From assembly GCA_963930775.1 (NCBI GenBank), contig OZ005704.1, forward strand, positions 5,022,001-5,086,000: DNA of 64,000 bases. The letters run 5' to 3'. This DNA comes from Cliona cf. orientalis. Taxonomy: Eukaryota; Porifera; Demospongiae; Clionaida; Clionaidae. The translations under genes were made by a program, and so were the position numbers. Below are positions 54,642 to 64,000 of the stretch, piece by piece (within the stretch, counting starts at the first letter, position 1; the number at the start of each line of letters is the position of its first letter). Under the pieces are notes generated by a model. It had not been told where the DNA came from, made no database searches, and saw only the letters and a program-made list of their open reading frames with translations.

Positions 54642-55530
54642 ATGTCTTGCAAATATCAGCTCTGTATTCCTGAGGAGTTGGCAGCCTTTCTGCCCTCTAT
54701 CAAAGTGGAATGGTGTGCATCACCAGTATGGTCTTTCTCGAGATCTGAATCTGGCTTTAGTGTAAAGCTGTTTTGGAGAACCAAGACAACCCCATTTAGC
54801 TAGTGCTCACCCTCACTCTGCTGCTGTATCCAAACGAAAACTTCGGAGTAGACAGCGCATGGAGATATTCATTGAAAAGAAGTCTGCTGAAAATCAAGGA
54901 ATTCCGGAAAACCCGTCTCACTAGGATATAAAGCCCAGGCAAGTTTCTCTTAATAGCTGCTCTGAACCCAGTCAACAATTGCATGATGTCAAGCAAGTTA
55001 ACCTCAAAGCTGAGGTATCAGTAGGGAGTCATGAGCTTCCCAGTTCTGAGGAATCCTGTTTAAATGTCTCAAGATTTGATTCAGTATCTGAAGATAAAAG
55101 ATCTATGCACTATTCATTGATTGATGCCGACACCTGCTCTGAAAAGCCGCCTCTGATTACAGATCAACTTGAATCTAAGACTGCTGAACACAATAAGCCT
55201 GTAAGTAGTAAAATTTTGAAATTATCACTACCAAAGAACTCTAGTCTGACGAAGGTCCATGAAGACTTCGTAAAATGTGAAGAGTTATCCGATTCTGATG
55301 CTGTTAGAGATGAAATGAAGAAACAGTGGTCGAGCATCATCTTCCCAGGTGTTAAAGTCAAGATTAAACACAATAATGATGTTGTACCAGCCGTAGTTGT
55401 TGAATGTAACTACTTTTCAAAGTTGTCGTTTGACTGTAACTATTACTATGCGACTGCCAAGGCTACTGTCAAGCTGTCAGAGTCTAATACTATTAAGGAT
55501 GAAGTGCAATTCAGAGACTTAATTCTTTAA
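54642..55530 (+). pseudogene. Broken intronless ORF of unknown origin
   Basis: Starts MSCKYQLCIPEELAAFLPSI and stays open to TTPFS*. It then continues in another frame (AHPHSAAVSKRKLRSRQRM) through one in-frame stop (NPSH*DIKPRQ) to a final 183-aa open part ending QFRDLIL. The lower part is Ser/Glu/Lys-rich with a compact end (GVKVKIKHNNDVVPAVVV...). One frameshift plus one stop suggest a decayed gene or transposon-encoded accessory ORF. I do not recognise the family. Confidence 0.45.
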
Positions 55531-56011
55531 CTAATTAATATAGCTACTATTCTTATACTTTAATGTATCCTACTGCACCTGTTGTGGTGTGTTTAATCAA
55601 ATCAATAATTAGCGCCAAGCATACAATAATAGGCTATAATATAAAACCTCCGAGACAAGACATTAATAGCTAAAATTAATAGTGAACACTAGTCTCGCTA
55701 GCCACACCCTTCAATCTCAAGAGACTATGTACTCTTAGCAATGTATTAACGTAAGACCATCAACTCTCGACCGTGTAAGACTTTCGGGATTGTAACTCGG
55801 GGTGTGTACGTGCTATGAATTTCGATAATAAACAACGGCTGTACTATCACTGTTGTTTGTGCGGATCATTATGTGCCAGCCATGATTAATAAATTATTGG
55901 CGACCTTTACCACCAGTTGTTGATCGCGAGTAAATCGTTTGAACGCTAGAAGATTTATGGCAAGATTCTACATAGCTACCCAAGTTAATTTATTCCCAGT
56001 ATTAATATTAA
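55531..56011. other. Intergenic, no gene seen
   Basis: Contains the repeat edge AGTCTCGCTAGCCACACCC (55692) and a GGCGACCTTTACC word (55899). Otherwise AT-rich and featureless. Confidence 0.4.
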
Positions 56012-56408
56012 CTAGAGCTCTGTAGAGCACATACCCCGCGCGCTCTGAAACCACTGTAGCATAATACTGCAACACTCTGCTGCAGAGCTGTTTTATGACC
56101 TGACGATCCTTTCCAACACCGAGCTTGAGCATGCGCAGTTCCATTAGCATGCTTAAAGAGTGGGTGTGGTCGATAAACCACAGTCATGTTGAACAGAAAA
56201 TGCACGATTTATAGCACTAGTAAGCCTTTTTGAGCAATTCGAAGCCAGTACAAACCAGTTTTTCACCGATATCTACCGATTGGTTGTGCTTACAGCACGC
56301 ATAAACGCCTAGAACTCGAGATCTGGCGATTTTCGTGCCGACGACGACGACAACAACGACAGACGGACAAACCAATTGCTTTACCCCTTGCACATGCGCG
56401 CGGGGTAA
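56012..56408. repeat. ACCCCGCGCG repeat family member
   Basis: CTAGAGCTCTGTAGAGCACA to CACATGCGCGCGGGGTAA; same order and ends as 25325-25700, including the GACGACGACGACAACAACGA tract. Confidence 0.7.
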
Positions 56409-56687
56409 TAATTATTCTACATGAAGATACAACAATCGAGTACAAGCATTGAGTGAGTATAGCAAGCCCCCCTTGCTTGTCATCATTATAGCCTACAGTA
56501 TTGATGAAACTGCCAATTGCCACAGTAGCTTCGAATTCCCAACAGATCTACATGGATTTTTATCAAAAGTTAATTTAATGGAAAAAACATAATAACATGT
56601 ACTAGACACTTTACAGTTATAATTACATGTATGTATATATTATTGTTATCACATAATTATTATGTGTTTCTATGTAGCCTGGTGAAA

Positions 56688-56945
56688 GACTCTGATTAGT
56701 AAGATGGTGATACTATGTGCAGCCTCTGAAAAGGAAATGTAGAAAAAAACCAGGAAGCAAAAATTAATGTGGAGGGAGCTGGTGGCCGTGGGTGATCGTA
56801 GCTCAGTGGTTAGAACACTCTAGTCTGGTGGCTCAAGCCAGCGACCTGGGTTTGATTCCCAATGGCTTTCTGGTTCTTTTCCACAGTCCCTTTCAGCGTG
56901 TATAGCTACATATAGTATCACCATCTTACTAATTATAATCACGAT
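56688..56945. repeat. tRNA-like core enclosed by inverted repeats
   Basis: TTAGTAAGATGGTGATACTA (56695) and its reverse TAGTATCACCATCTTACTAA (56912) bound a core with an A-box-like TAGCTCAGTGGTTAG (56808) and a B-box-like GGTTTGATTCCC (56849). The acceptor stem does not pair, so it is not a working tRNA; a SINE caught in a foldback element is likely. Confidence 0.55.
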
Positions 56946-56983
56946 TGTGTGCATAGTAATGATTATCTACTTGTAGTTGTAAG

Positions 56984-59925
56984 TTACTTTAGTGTACCAA
57001 TGTCCACTTTTTGGTCCGTCTTGTAACTATGATCCATGGTTCCAGTGTCTCCTGCCACTTTCATTTCCCCACCACCTGCAATGAGCACCTCTCCACTATA
57101 CAGAACTATGCAGGCACAAGCCAATCGTCCTATTCGTAGCCTGCCGATATTCTCCCAACGTTTTATACTAGAACGGTAGACGTAGATGTCTGCCCCCATT
57201 CCTCCCACAGCTAAAAGAGCTCCATTGAGAGCTATTGTAGTGGCATGTGTCCCAGGGGTATCTGGTAGTGTACTCCATGGTGATTGTGTAGATAGAGTAG
57301 CTGAAGTTTGGGAGACTAAACAATCCATGTTTGCTGCATACACCCTCTTAGAAAAAGTGGTATTATCCACTAAGCCACCCACAAGATAGCACATGTTGCC
57401 AACAGTGGCAAGTGATACTTGATGACATGGTGCAAGCATTGGAGCCGAGTTGAACCATTGCTGAGTAGACATGTCTAGAATCTCAACTCGTGAGAGTGCG
57501 CCATGAGGATTATTATACCCCCCTATCACCACGACCCATTTGTTTTTGTAGGTGGTGACTGATGGGCTCTTGCATGGTGTGGACATTGGTGGTAGGGGGT
57601 GAGTCCATTTGAGTGACCTGCTGTCCCACACTCCTAGCTGATTGGTAAATCTAGGCTTTCGCTTATCGTCCTGTTCCCCTCCAATTAGTGCTAATTTATT
57701 ATCCACGACAGCAATTGCAAAATACTTGTGTGTGTATTGAGGTAGTGTATCGTAAGCGTCGTTTTGCGGATCGTACACTAGCACCGTATGCCTTTCCATA
57801 TCTGATGAGGTATTCCCTCCCCCCATGTATACCTTTTTTTTGAGAAGAGCCACCTGTGGATAAAAAGGGATTCCAAAAGGCATTGCAGCCTTCTTTTTCC
57901 AGTCCAAATTTAAGCGAAATTTCAGCTCAGATAGTGGCGTCTGCAAATATTAAAGATAGTAAGGTCATAATATGCACCATGCATGAATACAACAATAATT
58001 ATTATTATCATACTTACACTTAATTGAATTGGGTCACTTTCCTTGCTCTCAACAGTAACTCCAAGTTTGCTGACTGCTTCGACTTTGAAAACAAACGATG
58101 CTGTTCCATCCTCATGGGAGAGGCCTTTTACTGTTACCGACTCCTGTAAACCACTTGTTAGTGTGAATTTCTTCTTATCCCAACGACTGGTATGTATGCG
58201 ATGGTAAACCACATAGTGAGTCAATGAGAGGGTTCCTTGGTACTCCGGCTTTGTCCACTGAAGACTGACAGAATCACTGGTTATGTTGGTTGCAAATGGT
58301 ATGCCAGGTGGTCCGCACTCAATGTGAATCGAGTACTTTTCTGTGCCATGATTGATGTTCGAAAGTGCACTATCTGGTCCAAGTTTTGATTTTACCAACT
58401 CCATGATATCTTTTGGTAGTGCAAAGGTCAATCTAATACATCCTTGAGAGATATTAACTAGAGGCAAAATAGCACAATTTTGCAGATTAAGCTCTTCTAC
58501 TATCTTTATCTGCACTTCCTTTGCATCTCCAAGGGAAAACCTTGACCACTGACACTTGGGTACTACTTTGATGGCAAGCTGTGTGCTCTCCTTGGGAGGG
58601 TGACCATGTACACGTTGTGGAATTTCAAATACACTTCTCTGACAAAAGTCTTGAAAGTGTCTAATATATTCAGCAAGCTCAGCTTTGTCTTCATCTGTAC
58701 CATACTCATTTATGAGGAACTCCACAATGTCGTAATTGAAGAAGGAGATGTAGCTCTTTTTTTGTAAATGGATGATGATGTCGTATACGGAGGTGACGCT
58801 ATTCACATCTAATGTTTCCAGAAGTGGACAAGTTGATGATTTGCTTGGAGCAATGCCAAGAACAGAGCATAAAACCTCCTTGGGTTTTACTTCTCGACTG
58901 TCAAGGGATTTTGTCATGTGTGTAGTCAGCTTGGCAAATTCAGTGACGATGGCTGTTGTGTCTTTACGCAACTTTACTTCAAGATCAAACTGTTCCTTCT
59001 TAGTCAACTTGCTAGAGTCAAGGTACGGAAAGAGCTTCAATGAATTGGGGCATTTCCCATTCAGATGATCAATTAGATTACAAGGTGTTGGACATCCACA
59101 ATTAAAGGCCATCACTCCTTCAGAAGTACTGTCATCAACTGTCGTTTCATAGCTGGCTGCACTTGATGTAGGCACAATTATTGATTCTGCTAACTGTGCA
59201 TGTCCCACTGGCTCACTTTGTAGAGCGCTAGCTAGTGCTTCCCAGGTTGCACCTGTTTTCCGTAGCCATTGGACTAGCATCTGAGTAAAACATTTGCCAG
59301 TGTCATGATTAGCTTCACTTTGTATGGCATCTAGATCATCTGCACTAATTCCAAGCTCAATGCCAATGTGATACCATTTTGCTCTTGCTTTCCAAACTTT
59401 TTTTATAACTTCCTGGGTGTCATTTGACGTCAAGTCGTGATTGGTGGGTGCTGGCTTGCTTGATATTACATCTTCGGATTTGATTTTCTCCTCAGCCTGA
59501 TCGATTGCCATCTCCTTATCAGAGTTGCGGTGGCCTGCACCAGTGCTGTCAGAACATGCTTTGTCATTGGGGATTACTTTAGCATTTATTGAGGTCGTAG
59601 TCTGGCCACTTGAGTTTATGTTGTTGCTGCCACATTGCTTGGAGCATATATTTGGTTGAACTTGGTGACATGCTGGTTCTCCATCTTGGCCAGAACTCAC
59701 TCTTTTGGTGGTAATATATGACTTGTCACTGTCATCAGATACGTTGGTCCCATCTGAGTTTAAGCTATCTGAAACACTTGCAGATCGTTCTGAATCAGAG
59801 CTTGTCACTATAACATTACTAATAGGTTCTTGGAGTTCACTGATTATTTCATGTGTGGGTCCACTTTGATCTTTCAACAGTCGTTGGCTTTCGTCAGTAT
59901 CTGGGAAGCTGCAGAATACAGTCAC
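56984..59925 (-). CDS. Death-like/FN3/Kelch protein (copy 2), N-terminal anchor lost
   Basis: Main exons 59925-58018 and 57940-56984, with the same phase-0 intron position as copy 1. Death-like region, Cys-region (FNCGCPTPCNLIDHLNGKCP), FN3 and Kelch repeats are all present and highly similar; the Ser/Thr linker is diverged and shorter. At the 5' end the homologous ATG (60009, MEASIG) is followed at once by a stop (ATGTAA), and the membrane-segment codons are scrambled. In the main frame 59925 is only a GTG. A rescue splice from GGGAT|GTAATA to CTGCAG|CTTCCC (near 59910) would give MEASIGIFPDTDES in phase and a soluble protein of about 950 aa. Otherwise the copy is a pseudogene or starts at an internal ATG. 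Confidence 0.8.
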
Positions 59926-60012
59926 AAATACTATATCAACAGCAGACTAAATAAATTAAGCTGCAGTGATTAATAATAATATTATTACATCCCTATGGAA
60001 GCTTCCATGGTA

Positions 60013-60812
60013 AGTGACGTGAGGACTAACTTTTTTTGCAAATTCAACCTAGCTATAGGGAGTGACTGAATTCTTCAAATATAGCTAGCTACAATAATAT
60101 TATCTATAGTAACACTTGCTGGATGAATAACTAAGAATGTTAACAGAATTCGTAGTTTATAAACAAATCAAGTTCAGATGGAAAAAAGATAGTGGGGGTG
60201 GTAGCCTTGTATTCGGAGGAGGAGGGGGAGAAGCTAGAAAGGGCCTGGTAAACTAATACTGATTACATAATTATTTATCACCTACAATAATTTATTTGGG
60301 TGATCATGTTTGCGTTGGATAGCTATTACCATGTTTGCGTTGGATATAATAATATAGCTAGCTATTACAAGTATAAAAAACAATTGAATAAAAATTGACG
60401 GATGAAGTAGGGATGGCAGTGCCAAAAAATACACAAACATGCAAGATTTGTAGGGATAACGTATTACATCCGCTATAGCTACATCCCTACGCTTGGTTTT
60501 TTAGTAGCCGTGCACACACAGAATATTATATTAGCTATAGTATATACATATGGGGCACATGCATGTAGGAATGGAAAATTAATACCGTATACCCATGGAT
60601 CAATATCAAAATAATATAGAGACACTTACATACTGAATCATATTAATTAAGCAAGGGTAGGGATGTATAGTGGATACACACAAGATTTGTAGGAATAACA
60701 TATCACATCCCTACGCTGGCTTTTCTTATTACGTCCAGAGTCCCAATTCCAAAAAAAAAATTCGGCCTCGCGATGAGTAATTGACGAGTAATTGATGATG
60801 AAACCTATGATG
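60013..60812. other. Intergenic with dispersed repeats
   Basis: Upstream homology to the copy 1 gene ends near 60045. 60395-60500 and 60655-60725 are fragments of the GTAGGGATG/CATCCCTAC repeat in both directions. No gene is seen. Confidence 0.5.
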
Positions 60813-61167
60813 TCAGGGGCGTAGCCAGGATTTTAGGTAAGGGGGTGCTGGAGTACGCGCGCGAAGCGCGCGCCCAAAATTTTAAGCCACGCCCATATTA
60901 ATCGTCAAGGTCGAAGTTCAAATTGTCAAAGAGACCGCGTTCTGAATGTAGCTAGCGAGCTAGCTCAAGGTTTTCGGCCAGATATTGGGATAAGATAAGT
61001 TTCTAACTGTCTTCTAAGCTGTTTTTTTGTAGTTGATGATAGTTTGGAGTAGCCAAGGGGGTGCTGGATGAGACTGTTCTATGAACTATGTGAACTAGGC
61101 ATGACTAGGCCAAGAGCAGAGGGGGGTGCTCGAGCCCCCTGAGCACCCCCCCTGCCTACGCCACTGG
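60813..61167. repeat. MITE with GGCGTAGCCAGG ends
   Basis: TCAGGGGCGTAGCCAGGATT and GCACCCCCCCTGCCTACGCC are inverted ends; next to the left one is a GCGCGCGAAGCGCGCGC palindrome and TTTTAAGCCACGCCC. 355 bp. Confidence 0.7.
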
Positions 61168-62140
61168 ATGTAATTGCTGTGAAACTGTTTCAAAATGTTT
61201 AGCGCGCATGAAAGATTGTTGGGACCCAGAATTCGAACCTAGCGTAGAAGAGATCGTGGACTATCCGATGATATCCTTATGGCGTTTCTCTCAGTTCGCT
61301 TTCCCTAGCGAGCTCGCTGAGGTAATTATGAGAAAATTCAGGGCCTCGCTGGAGCCTTTCTGGGACTTGAAAATCAGTAAATATGTAGAGTATCTTACGC
61401 GTGTATCCAGCGAATACATTACAAGCTGAGCGCTACTTTCTCTGAGAAGTACTGTTGGTTGAACTTCACGTGTTTTCTTGGCTTACGTAATGCCGTGGAT
61501 AAATAAAGCTAGCCTTGCGCTATATATAGCACGCATTGTCACAAGGGGCTGGCCCGCGCGCGACTGCAGCAGCGTGACCAATCTGAAGTTCGGAAGGAAT
61601 ACTGTACTGTCGAGTTCGTCTCTGTGATTGAAGCATCGAAACTTGTCGCTGTCAAGGCTGAGAGTCGATCTTAGACGCCATCTCCATGATTTCTAGGGCG
61701 AGCATCGATCGATGTGTACGCATTCTATTGACGACCTTTTACCACATGCACCATTACACTATGCAGCTACTGGGGAGATGGTCAAGGGTTCATAGTTAAT
61801 ATCATACACTTTTGATTCTATATGAAAAGTGTCGCTATATAGTATTATTGTAATATTTGATCCATGGGTATACGGTATAGCTTTTCCATTCCTGCATGCA
61901 TATATGCCCCATATAATTATAATATTATGTGACCCTCCATGACAAAACTAACCATATTGAACTGGATATCAATCTGAGATACAGGCCTATTTAGTTGCCC
62001 AAGGTGGTAATTATCATTTTTCACTTGCCATGGCTGTGTCTATCGTACCGGCACCGGTACTGAAAATTTAGCGCTTCGAGTAGCTACCGGCAAACTAGCC
62101 TGCCAAAAAACTTAGAAAATGTTTCGAAAGTGGAAGAAAA
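61168..62140. other. Intergenic with a CpG-richer patch
   Basis: 61540-61700 is CpG-rich compared with its surroundings and could be promoter-like. A 73-codon frame at 61208-61429 has no family resemblance and is not called. A variant of the GACGACCTTTACC word lies at 61730. Confidence 0.3.
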
Positions 62141-62149
62141 AAAAAACCC

Positions 62150-62240
62150 AAAGATCAAGCGGGGTTCGACCACATGACCACCGCTCCACTAACCCCAGCC
62201 CTAATCCACTCAGCCAACCCACCTGGCCGCTGCTGAATGC
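62150..62240 (-). repeat. tRNA-like sequence (Leu/Ser-like arms)
   Basis: On the minus strand TTGGCTGAGTGGATTAGGGC resembles an A box and GTGGTCGAACCCCGC a B box. Acceptor ends do not pair; SINE head or pseudogene. Confidence 0.4.
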
Positions 62241-62399
62241 AATTTTTTTCCCACCTTTATAGCTACACCTTATCACTATAATCATAGTACTAACTCTTCG
62301 TCAACAACCATGCAGCCTAAACCCAAACCCCTCCGTCATTAACTGATTACCAAAACTTAACCCGGCATCATTGGCTGTTAAAAAGAGTTGGAAAAAAAA

Positions 62400-62470
62400 A
62401 TCGGCCCTGGCGGGATTCGAACCGGGGCGCACATTTCACACTGCCTGGCAGACCATCTGGACAGTAGTAT
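62400..62470 (-). repeat. tRNA-like sequence
   Basis: On the minus strand CCGGTTCGAATCCCGCC is a good B box with T arm; the upstream part (GATGGTCTGCCAGGCAGTG) is a weak A box. No complete cloverleaf. Confidence 0.4.
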
Positions 62471-62635
62471 AGTTGTGGCTTTTGTGTTTTGACAAGGACA
62501 TTTTTGCTTATAACTCGACAATGAAAGTGAAATTGAAAATTCTGGAACATGTAAATTTTGTTTTTTTTTTTATGCTCTATCTGCTGGTCTTTGAATTATG
62601 TTCGTAGCATGTTCTGGGGCTGAGTTTACTTATAT

Positions 62636-62664
62636 TATATTACATTACATTACATTACATTAGA
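62636..62664. repeat. (TTACA)n microsatellite
   Basis: TTACATTACATTACATTACA tract; the reverse-complement unit TGTAA recurs at 63517-63571 and around 40912-40925. Confidence 0.8.
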
Positions 62665-62716
62665 TTGATTTTATTTTTCTTCCCACTTAGGATGTAATAA
62701 ATATATAGCTATAGAT

Positions 62717-63065
62717 CATAGGCGGCGGAACCAGGAGAGGCAGAGGGCACTCGCCCCCCCTTTCAGAGATAGGGGGCCATTGCCTCCCCCCCCCCCCAAA
62801 TCCAAGCTAGTGATATCATAAAGTAGCTACTTTTCATAATAAATCGATCACTAACCCGATCAACCTTTTCATAATAAATCGATCATAGCATAGATAATTT
62901 AGACTACGCACACGTGTGTAGTCTAAATTATCTATGATCACATTCCACCATTTCTTTGTTTCCGACTGAACTTCAATCAAAGGGGGCGTGTCCCTAAAAA
63001 TTTTGCGCGCGATTCGCGCGCAACTGTTAATTTTTGCCCCTCCCCCAAACAAAGCTTCGCCTATG
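62717..63065. repeat. MITE with CATAGGCG ends and internal hairpin
   Basis: CATAGGCGGCGGAACCAGG and GCTTCGCCTATG are short inverted ends. Inside, CATAGATAATTTAGACTAC (62889) and its exact reverse (to 62936) form a hairpin around CACACGTGTG, and AAAATTTTGCGCGCGATTCG recalls other MITE interiors here. Confidence 0.55.
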
Positions 63066-63516
63066 TAGATCCCAGCCCCTTCTATAGTATATATACCGTA
63101 TTTCCTCGAAATTTCGCCACATGGAAAAGCGGCCAGCCGCAGCCGAACAGCGGCCCTGGAGCGGCCAAAGGCGGCCTTTGCGCGGCTCGAGCCGCCGCGG
63201 CAGTGTCCCTCTCAGCCACCGTACGAGGCAGGTGAGTAGACTAGTCGCCGCCCTCGAAATCTCGCCGCAGGGTGCAGCGACTTGAAATTAAATCTCGCCG
63301 CGGTACCGGTACCGGTACGGTAGACACCGTGACAGCGTTTTCGCTTTTTGGCATAGATCGATAGAGGAATAATTCCTCTACACAAAAATCTGCTTCGTAG
63401 CTTCTAGAACGCTATACTTACTGAGTTATGGCTCGAAGAAGTCGACCGTGTAGGCGAGCATGGCAGCTGCACAGATTACACACTAAGTTACAACCTAAGA
63501 TAAAAGAATATGTGAA

Positions 63517-63571
63517 CGTGTAATGTAATGTAATTAATGTAATGTAATGTAATGTAATGTAATGTAATGTA
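63517..63571. repeat. (TGTAA)n microsatellite
   Basis: About ten TGTAA units, preceded by AAGATAAAAGAAT. The same order (ATAAGATAAAAGAATT then TGTAATGTAATG) occurs at 40883-40925, so both may be tails of one dispersed repeat. Confidence 0.8.
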
Positions 63572-63747
63572 AATAATTCATTCGAAGCACAGGAAAAGGT
63601 ATTGCGCAATAATTTTTATATCAGCATGTAGAGTGGATCAAAAATAATAATTGAATCGTCTCAGATTTTTGATTTTCACTTTCAGTTTTGAAATACGAGT
63701 CGTAGTAGTTTCTGACCACTAAAGTATGAAGGAAATGACTACTGTCC

Positions 63748-63825
63748 AGATGGTGCAATGGTTAAGCTCAGTGTCTGCCAACCAGTGTCAAATGCGTGCA
63801 CTGGTTCGAATCCCACCCGGGGCCA
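63748..63825 (+). repeat. tRNA-like sequence (SINE head or pseudogene)
   Basis: GATGGTGCAATGGTTAAGC is A-box-like and ACTGGTTCGAATCCCACC B-box-like with normal spacing. The T-arm pairing is imperfect and no acceptor stem is seen. Confidence 0.45.
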
Positions 63826-64000
63826 ATATTTTTCCATCTTTTTTTTCACTGCCAGTGATGCTAGGAAGGCAGTCTACATACGCCAACAACATTCCATGGG
63901 CGATGCTCCTTATGTTGGGTCTAGACTAGGGGATGATTACGTATACAAGCCCCAAATCACTCTCAGATATGTTACGCATTAGTATTATGACATTATAGTA

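Noticed and set aside
61208..61429. 73-codon frame starting MKDCWDPEFEP
   Set aside because: It has an ATG and stop, but no family resemblance, no splice context and it lies among repeats; not enough to call a gene.
63748..63825. Functional tRNA gene
   Set aside because: A and B boxes are recognisable but the acceptor stem does not pair; the same holds at 19684, 56801, 62150 and 62400, so these are called tRNA-like repeats.

Overview
The window looks like nuclear DNA of an early-branching animal, most likely a demosponge. It is AT-rich. Its spliced genes have short introns with GT..AG borders. It combines metazoan families: a class C GABA-B-like receptor, an ephrin-like ligand, a TRF-type telomere protein, death/FN3/Kelch proteins and a cystine-knot hormone-like peptide. 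It also carries iduronate-2-sulfatase and beta-helix genes of the kind expected in an animal rich in sulfated glycans. Dense MITEs, foldback repeats and tRNA-like sequences fit the same picture. The species cannot be fixed from sequence alone; a cnidarian is less likely but not excluded.

0-12 kb is a glycan-processing cluster: two secreted right-handed beta-helix proteins (206-2602 and 7232-9601, +) alternate with two iduronate-2-sulfatase-like genes (5491-7122 and 10130-11752, -). The second beta-helix and first sulfatase genes are divergent with 109 bp between their chosen start codons. A two-exon gene at 2938-3460 encodes a 127-aa secreted cystine-knot protein resembling glycoprotein-hormone alpha2/bursicon. 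12-19 kb holds a small unknown gene, a GABA-B-like GPCR and an inverted relic of such a receptor. 19-22 kb holds two near-identical TTAA-flanked MITEs in direct order.

22.4-29 kb is a ten-exon gene whose reconstruction keeps phase at every junction and gives 500 aa: a TRFH-like region, an acidic linker and a C-terminal telobox Myb domain (TERF1/TERF2-like). Immediately downstream lies a 4.35-kb TA-flanked transposon (29258-33602). It has 23-bp inverted ends and two convergent genes: an intact Tc1-type DD34E transposase and a six-exon 600-aa protein ending in a BEN domain. This two-gene element is my best candidate for an undescribed system.

33.7-35.2 kb is a pogo-like MITE that contains a tandem array of palindromic ~300-bp units. 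36-39 kb and 57-60 kb hold two copies of a gene encoding death-like, FN3 and Kelch domains; one copy has an N-terminal membrane anchor and the other has lost it. Between them lie a TTAA MITE copy split by 2.6 kb (which contains a possible tiny Cys/Gly-rich gene), large hairpins, a transmembrane ephrin-like gene (minus strand, 45.9-50.2 kb, 5' end not found), a broken non-LTR retrotransposon and a ~1.5-kb inverted duplication. 60-64 kb is mostly repeats and tRNA-like sequences. Splice structures were deduced by eye from ORF continuity, phase and consensus sites, without transcript data.
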